From Bacteroidota bacterium (GTDB lineage Bacteria > Bacteroidota > Bacteroidia > Flavobacteriales > Schleiferiaceae): a stretch of DNA of 13,092 bases. How positions within the stretch are numbered: the first letter of the stretch is position 1; every line of letters begins with the position of its first letter. Under the pieces are notes generated by a model. It worked only from the letters and a program-made list of their open reading frames with translations, searched no databases and was not told the DNA's origin. The position numbers and the translations under genes were made by a program. The stretch is from positions 1 through 13,092 of the forward strand of contig SYCM01000026.1 in the NCBI GenBank assembly GCA_005786915.1. The letters run 5' to 3'. Positions 7,093-13,092 of the stretch are shown piece after piece.

Positions 7093-8124
7093 TTAAGGCA
7101 TCCAGATCGCTGCCGTGGGAACGATTCCGGCCGAGACCGTCGCTTCGAGCTGCCCCCCAGGACTGTAGCGCCGCACTTCGCCCGTTTGCTGAAAATCCTT
7201 GGCGTCGAGCACATAAAGTTGGAGGGTAGCGGGGTCCGCGAAGAGTCCGTAGGCGGAACCCGAAATCCAGGCATAGGCCGGATAGTCCAGGTCGGTCGGG
7301 TTCATGCGCAGCACGTCGCCCGTGTAGCCGTCGCGAATCCAGTACAGCACCTGTCCGTCGGTCTGCAGCTTGGTGGGGCGGTCCGTTGGGTAGACGGCTG
7401 GGTAGGTCGCTGTTACGCTGCGCGTCGCCAAGTTGACCCGCACCAGGGAAGCCGGGCGGTCGCCACCTCCCCCGCTCCAGTCGGTGTAGCCCGAGCAGAG
7501 TACAAATAGTTCGGAGCCAAGCTTAACCGCCGAGGTAGGATTGATGCCGACTTCGACGGTGGCCAATACGTCCAGGGTCGCGGCGTCAAGTACCGAAACG
7601 ACGCTGTCGATGCCGTAGGCGCCGCTGTGGGTCACCCAAAGCTCGTCCTGGTGCAGCACCATCGCCTCAGGCCCGTCTGCGAGGTCGACCGAATCGGTGC
7701 GCTGCAGCGACGAAGCGTTCACCCGGTACACCCGGTTGCGGCCCCAATCAGTAACGGCCAGGTCGCCTCCGTCGAGCACGACGGCGTGGCGGGGCGAGGC
7801 AAATCCGGTGGCGCGCCCCACAGAGGTGAGTCCGGGGTACTCAAGGACTTCAACGGCGGCGGCTCCGTTCAGCACCACATAAATGCGGTCCGCATCTGCG
7901 GCGAGCGAATTGCCCAGGTTGCCCAGGCTGCGGCCGTTGACCGACGCAAAAGCGTCGGTGGTTACGCTGTCGTCGCTCGACCAGTGCGTCAAGGTGGCGG
8001 TTCCACCCATGAAGGCGCCTTCGTTGAGGACGTACAGGCCGGTCTCAAAGGCTCCAGGGGATGTTTGGGGATCGCAGGCGACCAATGCAGCCAAGCTGCT
8101 CAGGGCGGGACTGAGTTTGCGCAT
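7093..8124 (-). CDS. btuG: Surface beta-propeller lipoprotein, BtuG-like cobalamin-binding protein
   Basis: 343-residue lipoprotein. The ATG at 8124 begins a lipoprotein signal (MRKLSPALSSLAALVAC) with lipobox LVAC and acylated C17; the frame continues upstream only as overlap with the receptor gene. The mature chain is built of repeated YncE/DUF5074-like propeller blades, e.g. TGLYVLNEGAFMGGTATLTH, DRIYVVLNGAAAVEVLEYPG, GPEAMVLHQDELWVTHSGA and DVLATVEVGINPTSAVKLGS. In Bacteroides, BtuG is a surface-exposed seven-bladed propeller lipoprotein that binds corrinoids extremely tightly and docks on BtuB; here the gene directly follows a TonB receptor under a cobalamin riboswitch, which is the same arrangement. 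Receptor stop and lipoprotein start share one base (TAATG), so translation is coupled. Fold and context are strong evidence; the ligand is inferred. It could alternatively be a generic YncE-like protein. Confidence 0.83.
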   Translation of the reverse strand: MRKLSPALSSLAALVACDPQTSPGAFETGLYVLNEGAFMGGTATLTHWSSDDSVTTDAFASVNGRSLGNLGNSLAADADRIYVVLNGAAAVEVLEYPGLTSVGRATGFASPRHAVVLDGGDLAVTDWGRNRVYRVNASSLQRTDSVDLADGPEAMVLHQDELWVTHSGAYGIDSVVSVLDAATLDVLATVEVGINPTSAVKLGSELFVLCSGYTDWSGGGGDRPASLVRVNLATRSVTATYPAVYPTDRPTKLQTDGQVLYWIRDGYTGDVLRMNPTDLDYPAYAWISGSAYGLFADPATLQLYVLDAKDFQQTGEVRRYSPGGQLEATVSAGIVPTAAIWMP

Positions 8125-9917
8125 TATTGAGGTTGATTTTGGGTTGGATTTAGCGGTTGCGTCCACGAAACGGCTAGGTAGCGTCCCGGAAGCGGATAAC
8201 CGAGCTGCAGCAGCACCGGCGAATTCGTGGCATTGTACACGCTGAGTTCGAGTGTGGACTGGCGGAACGTGCCTTGCGCATGCAGGTCTACTTGGCCTTG
8301 GGCCGGCAGCCAGGTGCTGCGGTCGTTGGACCAGGCAGTGGGCGTGGCCGCGCGGAACCTCGGCTCGACCCGAAGCGTCCACGATCCTAGTTTGCGCGCC
8401 ACCGGAGCCGAAACCGACCACGGGGCCACGTAGGGCACGTGAAGACCGAGCTCGTTCACGCTCTGCACGGCCTGGGCGTGCAGGGTGCCCTGCCAGGCGC
8501 CGCGCTTCCAGTCAAGGTGGGCGCTTCCGCCCCACCGGGAGATGGACGCGACGTTGCGCGGGGTCCATATGGTTCCAACCGGCATCCAAATAATGGCGTC
8601 GGCAAGTTGCCCGTGGTAGAGTTCGGCACCGGCGGATTTGCGGAAGAGGGCCGCCCGAACCTCCCAACCCAGTTCGGCGCGCAATAAAGGATTTCCTCCC
8701 GGAACCCAGAACATGTCGTTCAGCGTCGGAAAACGCTGGTGGCGGTGGGCCTTGAGGCTCCACTGGGTCGACGCCTTTTCGGCTGCGCTCAACTGCAGCA
8801 TGGGCAGCAATCGGCCGGATTCGGAACCCTGACTCAAGTGGCTCAAACCCCAGTGGTAGCGAAGCCTTCGCGGAAGCAAACCGGTTCCGCGGAGCATCGC
8901 TTGTACCCGCAGCACCGAAGCAATATCCTTGTTGGGGCCTTGCGCCATAAGGCGGGAAGCATCCACCGAAGTCGACACCATCTGCCGAAGGACCCATGTC
9001 TGCATCCGCATTCGGATTCCGACGGATTGAGCTCGGTTCGTGTCGTGGATTCCGCCGAATTGCTCGTAGTCGTAGCGCTGGGACGTCAGCGTTGCGTACT
9101 GGGTACTCTGCCAGTAGACTCGGCCCGTTTCAAGCGTTTGGCGCTGCACTGCGGTGGCGCGCAGATCGCGCTGTACGGCGCCTTCGCGTCGAATTTGGGT
9201 TACGGCTTCGGGAAGTCCCTGCTGCAGCACGACCAAATAGGCCGCTCCATCTTGCTTCATTGAACCCTGATTGCCGCGCCACGCCGTGCGCACTTCGGCA
9301 CGCTGAACTCCAGCTCCGAGCCGAACATATCGATCGCCGAGGTAGTCGCGGTAGGCGTAGCGGTTGAGGGCTGAACCCACATTGACCCCAAGGTCGGCAT
9401 GGATTCCGGGCAGCCATACTGAAACTCCGACGTTGCCGAGCGACGCGGCCTCGGCCTGGAATTCAGCCTGCTGAATCGACCTCAAGCGCAGACCGTCCGC
9501 GCTTCGTTCCAATTGAAGACCCGTGCTCGGCAGCAGGCGCACGTCCATAATGCCCAGGTCTGAGGCCTGAAGGGCTACCCCTTCCCACTCGATCCAGGTG
9601 TGGTTTGAAGGCAGTCCATCTAATGCCAGCCACGCACTTCCACCCGGAACGGACTGCCGAAGGTCAAGCCCCGCTGCCAGCAACGCCGAAGCGCTCAATC
9701 CTAGGGCTCGTGGTGCGATTTGGGCGGTAGTTCGGGCTTGGGTGCGCCACATCCCGGCGTCCACCGGAACCTCAGGGAGCACATAATGAAGGGGTTCGCG
9801 ACCGATGGGATTGATATCCACACGCAACGTGTCTTCAGCCTGTTCTGCCGAATTGCCCGCAAAGGCACAAAACCATAAGCCAGCGGCCCAAAGGCCGCGA
9901 AGCAGTCGCTGCGTCAT
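8124..9917 (-). CDS. btuB: TonB-dependent outer membrane receptor for cobalamin (BtuB-like)
   Basis: 597-residue outer-membrane protein. The ATG at 9917 starts the signal peptide (MTQRLLRGLWAAGLWFCAFA); an in-frame start further upstream would fall inside the riboswitch aptamer. The plug region (about 60-150) is short and divergent: SNHTWIEWEGVALQASDLGI aligns by eye to the BtuB-type pattern (S-Q-T-x-x-x-W-N-G), but the glycine-rich strand that normally ends the plug is replaced by QLERSADGLRLRS. The rest is a beta-barrel of alternating strands with the receptor hallmark FPTLNDMFWVPGGNPLLRAE at about 396-415 and a final strand GRYLAVSWTQ. No N-terminal carboxypeptidase-like domain and no clear TonB box were found. 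The cobalamin riboswitch upstream and the BtuG-like gene downstream identify the substrate class as corrinoids. Confidence 0.88.
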   Translation of the reverse strand: MTQRLLRGLWAAGLWFCAFAGNSAEQAEDTLRVDINPIGREPLHYVLPEVPVDAGMWRTQARTTAQIAPRALGLSASALLAAGLDLRQSVPGGSAWLALDGLPSNHTWIEWEGVALQASDLGIMDVRLLPSTGLQLERSADGLRLRSIQQAEFQAEAASLGNVGVSVWLPGIHADLGVNVGSALNRYAYRDYLGDRYVRLGAGVQRAEVRTAWRGNQGSMKQDGAAYLVVLQQGLPEAVTQIRREGAVQRDLRATAVQRQTLETGRVYWQSTQYATLTSQRYDYEQFGGIHDTNRAQSVGIRMRMQTWVLRQMVSTSVDASRLMAQGPNKDIASVLRVQAMLRGTGLLPRRLRYHWGLSHLSQGSESGRLLPMLQLSAAEKASTQWSLKAHRHQRFPTLNDMFWVPGGNPLLRAELGWEVRAALFRKSAGAELYHGQLADAIIWMPVGTIWTPRNVASISRWGGSAHLDWKRGAWQGTLHAQAVQSVNELGLHVPYVAPWSVSAPVARKLGSWTLRVEPRFRAATPTAWSNDRSTWLPAQGQVDLHAQGTFRQSTLELSVYNATNSPVLLQLGYPLPGRYLAVSWTQPLNPTQNQPQ

Positions 9918-9924
9918 CTTCAGG

Positions 9925-9944
9925 GCGTGCTCTTCCCGGCACGC
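9925..9944 (-). promoter_or_regulatory. Expression-platform hairpin of the cobalamin riboswitch
   Basis: On the transcript, GCGTGC, an 8-base loop and GCACGC form a perfect 6-bp GC stem ending seven bases before the btuB start codon at 9917. There is no U-tract after it, so it is not an intrinsic terminator; blocking ribosome access is the likelier mode. Its arms are identical in sequence to the arms of the outer stem of the aptamer 5' hairpin (10090-10095 and 10115-10120). Confidence 0.55.
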
Positions 9945-9953
9945 TCGGATTAT

Positions 9954-10130
9954 CGTTCGAGGCAGGTCTTCTGGCTCGTTCCCCGACACGCCCCCTTCCC
10001 GGTTGCCCAGTGGGTTGTTGCGGCGTGCGGCGTGTGCGGAACTTACAGCTGCGGGTACAGCTCCGGCATTGCACCGGATTCCCTTTTCAGCACGCAGCCT
10101 AGGTCGATCCTAGCGCGTGCACCGCGAACG
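9954..10130 (-). ncRNA. Cobalamin (vitamin B12) riboswitch aptamer
   Basis: Read on the minus strand, this holds the conserved cobalamin core. GGGAATCCGGTGCAA (10083-10069) is followed by a CCCGC box (10055-10051) and CTGTAAG, and near the 3' end the B12 box AGCCAGAAGACCTGCC (9976-9961). A closing P1 helix can be formed by CGTTCG (10130-10125) with CGAACG (9959-9954). A 5' hairpin with stem GCACGC/GCGTGC and inner stem CTAGG/CCTAG sits between P1 and the core. It precedes btuB by 36 bases. Adenosyl- or other cobalamin binding should repress btuB-btuG. The family call is secure; ligand selectivity (adenosyl versus hydroxo/methyl) was not determined. Confidence 0.95.
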
Positions 10131-10132
10131 CG

Positions 10133-11002
10133 TCAAAGGTAGTTAAAAAACGCTCGGGCGGCGTTGTGGGAGGATTCCAGCGCAAGAGGCTTGACTCCGA
10201 ATGAGGCTCCCCGGGCCGTGGCAAAAGTCAGAAGGGCCTCCGAGGGAAGGTTGCCTACCAGGTGGTTTTGCGCAAATGGGCATCCGCCCAGGCCGAGCAA
10301 GGCCGAGTCAAAGCGCCTAATTCCGGACTCCCAAGCCGCTTCGAGCAGTCCGTTGGTCAAGGCTTCGGCGGCCGGAAGGTGCAAGTGGAGGCCGAGGGGC
10401 GTATTACCGGCCGCAGTCCGCACCGCCGCAACCACGTCGCGAATGCTCTGGGGCTTAGCGCTACCGACCGTATCGCTCACCGAAAGCACGGAGGGCTGCC
10501 AGCGGCTCACCGCCTTTTGGGCCCATTCGGCCACCAAATCTAGGGTGCTCGGCTCGCCGTAGGGATTGCCAAAGGCCATCGACAGGTAGACCACGACCTC
10601 TTTGCCCGCATCGTGTGCACGCTGGAGGGCGGGCGTCCAATCGTCCAAAACCTGAAGTTGGCTGCGGTTGGTGTTGCGGCGCTGAAACTGCTCGCTGATG
10701 GAGAACGGCACTCCCACTACGTCCACCGCCGGGTGCGCGACGGCGCGGTCAATCCCTTGGGCGTTGGCGGCTATGACCAGAAATTTATTGGCGCCCTTCT
10801 CGGGCGCCAGGGCGTCAAGCACCTCGGCCGAGTCCGCCATTTGGGGAATCGCTTTGGGCGACACGAAGCTCGCCACGTCGAGGTAGTCAAATCCCACCGG
10901 GAGCAGCCGCTTCAGGTAGGCGATTTTGTCTTTCGTGGCAAAGACCGTCGGATAGCCCTGCATCGCGTCGCGCGGGCACTCGACCCAGATCAAGCGTTCC
11001 AT
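10133..11002 (-). CDS. Hydroxymethylglutaryl-CoA lyase
   Basis: 289-residue TIM-barrel enzyme of the DRE-TIM metallolyase family that cleaves HMG-CoA to acetyl-CoA and acetoacetate, the last step of leucine degradation. The ATG at 11002 is chosen because it yields the family start MERLIWVECPRDAMQG, with catalytic R11-D12. Other signatures: SFVSPKAIPQMAD (about 46-57), metal-ligand histidines in GLHLHLP (H206, H208), and the active-site cysteine loop LLGLGGCPF (C241) followed by GNLPSE. Length is near the usual 290-300. Homologues acting on related 3-hydroxy-3-methyl-acyl-CoA substrates are possible. The start overlaps the end of pyrD by 13 bases, so the two are cotranscribed although their pathways are unrelated. 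Its last codons contain the promoter box of the next operon. Confidence 0.9.
   Translation of the reverse strand: MERLIWVECPRDAMQGYPTVFATKDKIAYLKRLLPVGFDYLDVASFVSPKAIPQMADSAEVLDALAPEKGANKFLVIAANAQGIDRAVAHPAVDVVGVPFSISEQFQRRNTNRSQLQVLDDWTPALQRAHDAGKEVVVYLSMAFGNPYGEPSTLDLVAEWAQKAVSRWQPSVLSVSDTVGSAKPQSIRDVVAAVRTAAGNTPLGLHLHLPAAEALTNGLLEAAWESGIRRFDSALLGLGGCPFAQNHLVGNLPSEALLTFATARGASFGVKPLALESSHNAARAFFNYL
10134..10141 (-). promoter_or_regulatory. -7 promoter box (TACCTTTG) of the riboswitch-btuB-btuG operon
   Basis: Exact TAnnTTTG match on the minus strand that coincides with the last codons and stop of the HMG-CoA lyase gene. The predicted start of transcription falls within a few bases of 10130, the first base of the aptamer P1 helix. 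No clear -33 element is visible. Confidence 0.6.
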
Positions 11003-12015
11003 GCGGCGGCGAGTTGGCGGACCATGGCGGGCCCTTCGTAGACTAGGCCTGAATACACTTGAACGAGGTCGGCCCCAGCGCTGAGCTTGTCCTGCACGTC
11101 TTGGGCGGTACGCACGCCTCCTACGCCAATTACCGAAGCGGAACTTCCGACTGCCTCGCGCACCCACTCTACGACTTCGGTCGAACGGCGGGTGAGCGGA
11201 GCCCCACTGAGCCCGCCAGCGCCAAGGGCGTCTATGCGGGATTGCGGGGTGCGAAGGCCCCCGCGGCCTACCGTGGTGTTCGTGGCAATGATGCCTTTGA
11301 GCCCGCATTCCACGGCCAAGGCCGCCGTGCGCTGCACGTGCTCTTTGCTGGAGTCCGGATCAATTTTCACGGCTACCGGTTTGCCTCCGAGGCGCTTGGC
11401 CTCGTTGGCCACGGCCTCCAGCAGCGCGCGCATACTGGCTTCGGACTGCAGGTCCCGCAACCCCGGCGTGTTGGGCGACGATACGTTGACGGCGATGTAG
11501 TCCACCACCGCGTACACGGCATTCAAGGCCGCGAGGTAGTCCTCTACGGCCTGCTCGTTGGCGGTGGTTTTGTTGCGGCCAATGTTGCCGCCCACGATGA
11601 GGTTGCGGTGTTTGGAGGCCTTGATTCGTTGTGCGGCCGCGTCGGCTCCCCCGTTGTTGAATCCCATGCGGTTAATCAGGGCTTGGTCTTCGGGCAGGCG
11701 GAACATGCGCGGCTTCGGGTTGCCCGGCTGGGGCCGCGGGGTTACGGTGCCAATTTCAAGGTGGCTGAAGCCGAGCGCCTCCCAGGCGCGAAGGGCAACG
11801 GCGTTCTTGTCCATTCCGGCAGCCAGCCCAAGGGGGTGGCGAAAAGTCAATCCCATGGCCTGAACGGGGGCGTCGGGGACCGAGCCCACGGCCGCACGGA
11901 GGGCGGCCGTGGTGATTCCGCTCTGGGAAGCAAATTGAAGTCCGCGCAGGGCCAAATTGTGGGCGCGCTCTGCGGAAAGCTGAAAAAGCAAGGGGCGGAT
12001 CAGCGAAGAATACAT
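10990..12015 (-). CDS. pyrD: Dihydroorotate dehydrogenase (quinone), class 2
   Basis: 341-residue FMN enzyme oxidising dihydroorotate to orotate in pyrimidine synthesis, attached to the inner face of the membrane and passing electrons to quinone. Class 2 features: the N-terminal amphipathic helix region MYSSLIRPLLFQLSAERAHN, then GLAAGMDKNA (FMN-binding), EIGTVTPRPQPGNPKPRMFR, NRMGFNNGG, and NVSSPNTPGLRDLQ with the catalytic serine of this class. The C-terminal phosphate-binding motifs are GAGGLSGAPL and VIGVGGV. The start was set at ATG 12015 because related proteins begin MY; ATG 12018 and GTG 12024 are in frame and possible. The -7 box ends 11 bases before this start, so the leader is very short. 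It overlaps the HMG-CoA lyase gene by 13 bases. Confidence 0.95.
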   Translation of the reverse strand: MYSSLIRPLLFQLSAERAHNLALRGLQFASQSGITTAALRAAVGSVPDAPVQAMGLTFRHPLGLAAGMDKNAVALRAWEALGFSHLEIGTVTPRPQPGNPKPRMFRLPEDQALINRMGFNNGGADAAAQRIKASKHRNLIVGGNIGRNKTTANEQAVEDYLAALNAVYAVVDYIAVNVSSPNTPGLRDLQSEASMRALLEAVANEAKRLGGKPVAVKIDPDSSKEHVQRTAALAVECGLKGIIATNTTVGRGGLRTPQSRIDALGAGGLSGAPLTRRSTEVVEWVREAVGSSASVIGVGGVRTAQDVQDKLSAGADLVQVYSGLVYEGPAMVRQLAAAWNA

Positions 12016-12026
12016 CATGGGCACCT

Positions 12027-12034
12027 CAAAGGTA
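12027..12034 (-). promoter_or_regulatory. -7 promoter box (TACCTTTG) of pyrD
   Basis: Exact TAnnTTTG match on the minus strand, 11 bases before the chosen pyrD ATG. The third copy in the window of this same octamer, and 10 bases from the facing smpB box. A start codon within a few bases of the predicted transcription start implies an almost leaderless mRNA. Confidence 0.6.
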
Positions 12035-12044
12035 GCGTCGGGGT

Positions 12045-12052
12045 TAGATTTG
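12045..12052 (+). promoter_or_regulatory. -7 promoter box (TAGATTTG) of smpB
   Basis: Exact TAnnTTTG match whose last base is only four bases before the smpB ATG at 12057. If it is used, transcription would start at or next to the A of the start codon, giving a leaderless mRNA. Confidence 0.6.
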
Positions 12053-12056
12053 CAGC

Positions 12057-12494
12057 ATGAATCCGGTCATTCAAAACCGCCGTGCGCGCTACGAATACGT
12101 CCTCGAAGAGGAATTCACGGCCGGCATCATGCTGGCCGGAACCGAGGTCAAGGCCCTGCGCGACGGCAAGGCCAATCTGAGCGACGCCTACGCCTACGTT
12201 TCAGAGGCCGGAGAGGTTTGGATTAAAAACCTGCACATTTCCGAGTTTAAGTTCGGCACCTACGCCAACCACGCACCCCTCCGCGAACGCAAATTGCTGC
12301 TCAAGAAAAACGAGCTTAAGAAAATACGCAAAGAACTGCAAAACAACGGAATAACCTTGATTCCTTTAAAGCTTTACTTTAGTTCGCGTGGATGGGCCAA
12401 GTTGGACATCGCTTTAGCCAAGGGCAAGAAGTTTTACGATAAGCGCGCGAGCATCAAGGAGCGCGACATCGACCGCGATGCGGCGCGGGAATAG
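12057..12494 (+). CDS. smpB: SsrA-binding protein SmpB
   Basis: 145-residue RNA-binding protein that loads tmRNA onto stalled ribosomes (trans-translation). It begins with the conserved NRRARYEYVLEEEFTAGIML and TEVKALRDGKANLSDAYAYV. ISEFKFGTYANHAPLRERKL follows, and the C-terminal tail DKRASIKERDIDRDAARE is the segment that enters the empty mRNA channel. Length is normal. The ATG at 12057 follows the -7 box by four bases, and no upstream in-frame start is plausible. The stop TAG at 12492-12494 directly abuts the stop of the convergent pcm gene. The middle of the gene (about 12300-12400) is more AT-rich than its neighbours, as its lysine-rich stretch partly explains. Confidence 0.97.
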   Translation: MNPVIQNRRARYEYVLEEEFTAGIMLAGTEVKALRDGKANLSDAYAYVSEAGEVWIKNLHISEFKFGTYANHAPLRERKLLLKKNELKKIRKELQNNGITLIPLKLYFSSRGWAKLDIALAKGKKFYDKRASIKERDIDRDAARE

Positions 12495-13092
12495 CTATCG
12501 TTGCGTCGCAATGTCCTTGAGCATGGGTACGAAGCGAAAGCTGCCAAGGTCTTCGTGAATCCAAGTGCCGTCGATGCCACGTCGCACTCGCAGCATGCGT
12601 TGTTCCGCCTCTACGTCGCCTACAGGCACCACCAGTACACCCTCAGGAGCCAGCTGCTCCAGTAAATCGCGAGGAAGTTCCGGAGCGGCCGCCGTGATTA
12701 AAATCCCGTCAAACGGGGCAAATGCGGGCAAACCTTTGTACCCGTCTCCGAATTTTTGTGTAATGCGGCGCATTCCCAGCTCCGCGAGCAACCGCTTGCT
12801 GAAGTCAAACAGCGCTTTTTGGCGCTCAATAGTGAAGACCTTGTAGCCCATCTCTTCGAGTACGGCAGCCTGATAACCTGACCCCGTACCAATTTCGAGA
12901 ATTTTGGCGCCTTCGGGTAGGTTCAGCGCACTCGACTGCACGGCCACCGTGTAGGGCTGCGAAATGGTTTGTCCCGCCGCAATGGGAAACGCCACGTCTT
13001 GGTAGGCAAATTCTTCGAACGAACTCTCGAGAAAAGCATGCCGCGGGATGCGCCCCATTGCCGACAAAACCCGCTCGTTATCAATGCCTTTG
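12495..13092 (-). CDS. pcm: Protein-L-isoaspartate O-methyltransferase, start beyond the window
   Basis: SAM-dependent enzyme that repairs isoaspartyl damage in ageing proteins. 198 codons are visible; the frame stays open to the right edge and reads KGIDNERVLSAMGRIPRHAF, so only about the first 15-25 residues are missing. An apparent TTG start at 13067 is really the leucine of VLSAMG. Motifs: FAYQDVAFPIAAGQTISQPY (substrate-side signature), the SAM motif I EIGTGSGYQAAVL, a motif II region around IERQKALFDFSK, FDGILITAAAPELP, and EGVLVVPVG. It ends TAG at 12495-12497 with no base between it and the smpB stop. Confidence 0.95.
   Translation of the reverse strand, partial: KGIDNERVLSAMGRIPRHAFLESSFEEFAYQDVAFPIAAGQTISQPYTVAVQSSALNLPEGAKILEIGTGSGYQAAVLEEMGYKVFTIERQKALFDFSKRLLAELGMRRITQKFGDGYKGLPAFAPFDGILITAAAPELPRDLLEQLAPEGVLVVPVGDVEAEQRMLRVRRGIDGTWIHEDLGSFRFVPMLKDIATQR

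Noticed and set aside
8125..8421. In-frame upstream extension of the BtuG-like gene
   Set aside because: It overlaps the receptor C-terminus; a lipoprotein signal begins at 8124 and the family starts there.
9918..9989. In-frame upstream start for the TonB receptor
   Set aside because: It lies inside the riboswitch (including the B12 box) and would bury the signal peptide.
11003..11308. In-frame upstream extension of the HMG-CoA lyase
   Set aside because: It is antiphase reading of pyrD with low-complexity arginine-rich sequence; the family N-terminus starts at 11002.
11059..12060. 333-codon open frame on the plus strand opposite pyrD
   Set aside because: Composition and position are those of a GC-rich antisense shadow; pyrD is unmistakable on the other strand.
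1..13092. Mobile element, prophage, CRISPR, toxin-antitoxin or defence island
   Set aside because: No transposase, integrase, repeat array or defence-type gene found; all genes fit housekeeping, envelope or uptake families.

Overview
The window is a compact chromosomal segment from a GC-rich member of the Bacteroidota, most likely a Flavobacteriales-type lineage. This rests on protein families typical of the phylum (a PorE-like TPR/PD40/OmpA protein, an OstA-like protein, a BtuG-type lipoprotein beside a TonB-dependent receptor, a DUF6580-type membrane protein). It also rests on copies of the Bacteroidota -7 promoter box TAnnTTTG placed directly before gene starts. No mobile element, CRISPR array, tRNA or rRNA is visible, and gene order and base composition look like an ordinary vertically inherited core region. 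No gap longer than about 220 bases lacks a gene.

Layout. The 3' part of rarA (plus strand) converges on and overlaps a PorE-like outer membrane protein gene (minus). A 54-base divergent spacer separates that gene from a tightly overlapping plus-strand operon: a Fur-family regulator, purA, and an OstA-like envelope protein. The OstA-like gene converges on, and overlaps by 61 bases, a MazG-like pyrophosphohydrolase gene (minus). Divergent from the latter is a plus-strand pair of small membrane proteins (62 aa, then a 169 aa DUF6580-like protein). These end at a strong bidirectional terminator shared with the vitamin B12 operon that arrives from the right.

From 12 kb down to 7.1 kb the minus strand carries pyrD and a hydroxymethylglutaryl-CoA lyase gene (overlapping), then a promoter box lying on the lyase stop codon. 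After it come a full cobalamin riboswitch, a TonB-dependent receptor (btuB) and a surface beta-propeller lipoprotein (btuG), ending at the terminator. The riboswitch and the receptor/lipoprotein pair form one B12-repressed uptake unit: BtuG should capture the corrinoid at the surface and BtuB should move it across the outer membrane using TonB energy. pyrD and smpB are divergent from a very short spacer with two facing promoter boxes and almost no 5' leader. smpB abuts the stop codon of a pcm gene that runs off the right edge.

The most interesting points are the architecture of the B12 riboswitch (promoter embedded in the upstream gene, a possible stem exchange before the start codon), a receptor with an eroded plug domain, and the nearly leaderless divergent pyrD/smpB promoters. 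I see no clearly new defence or mobile system here.
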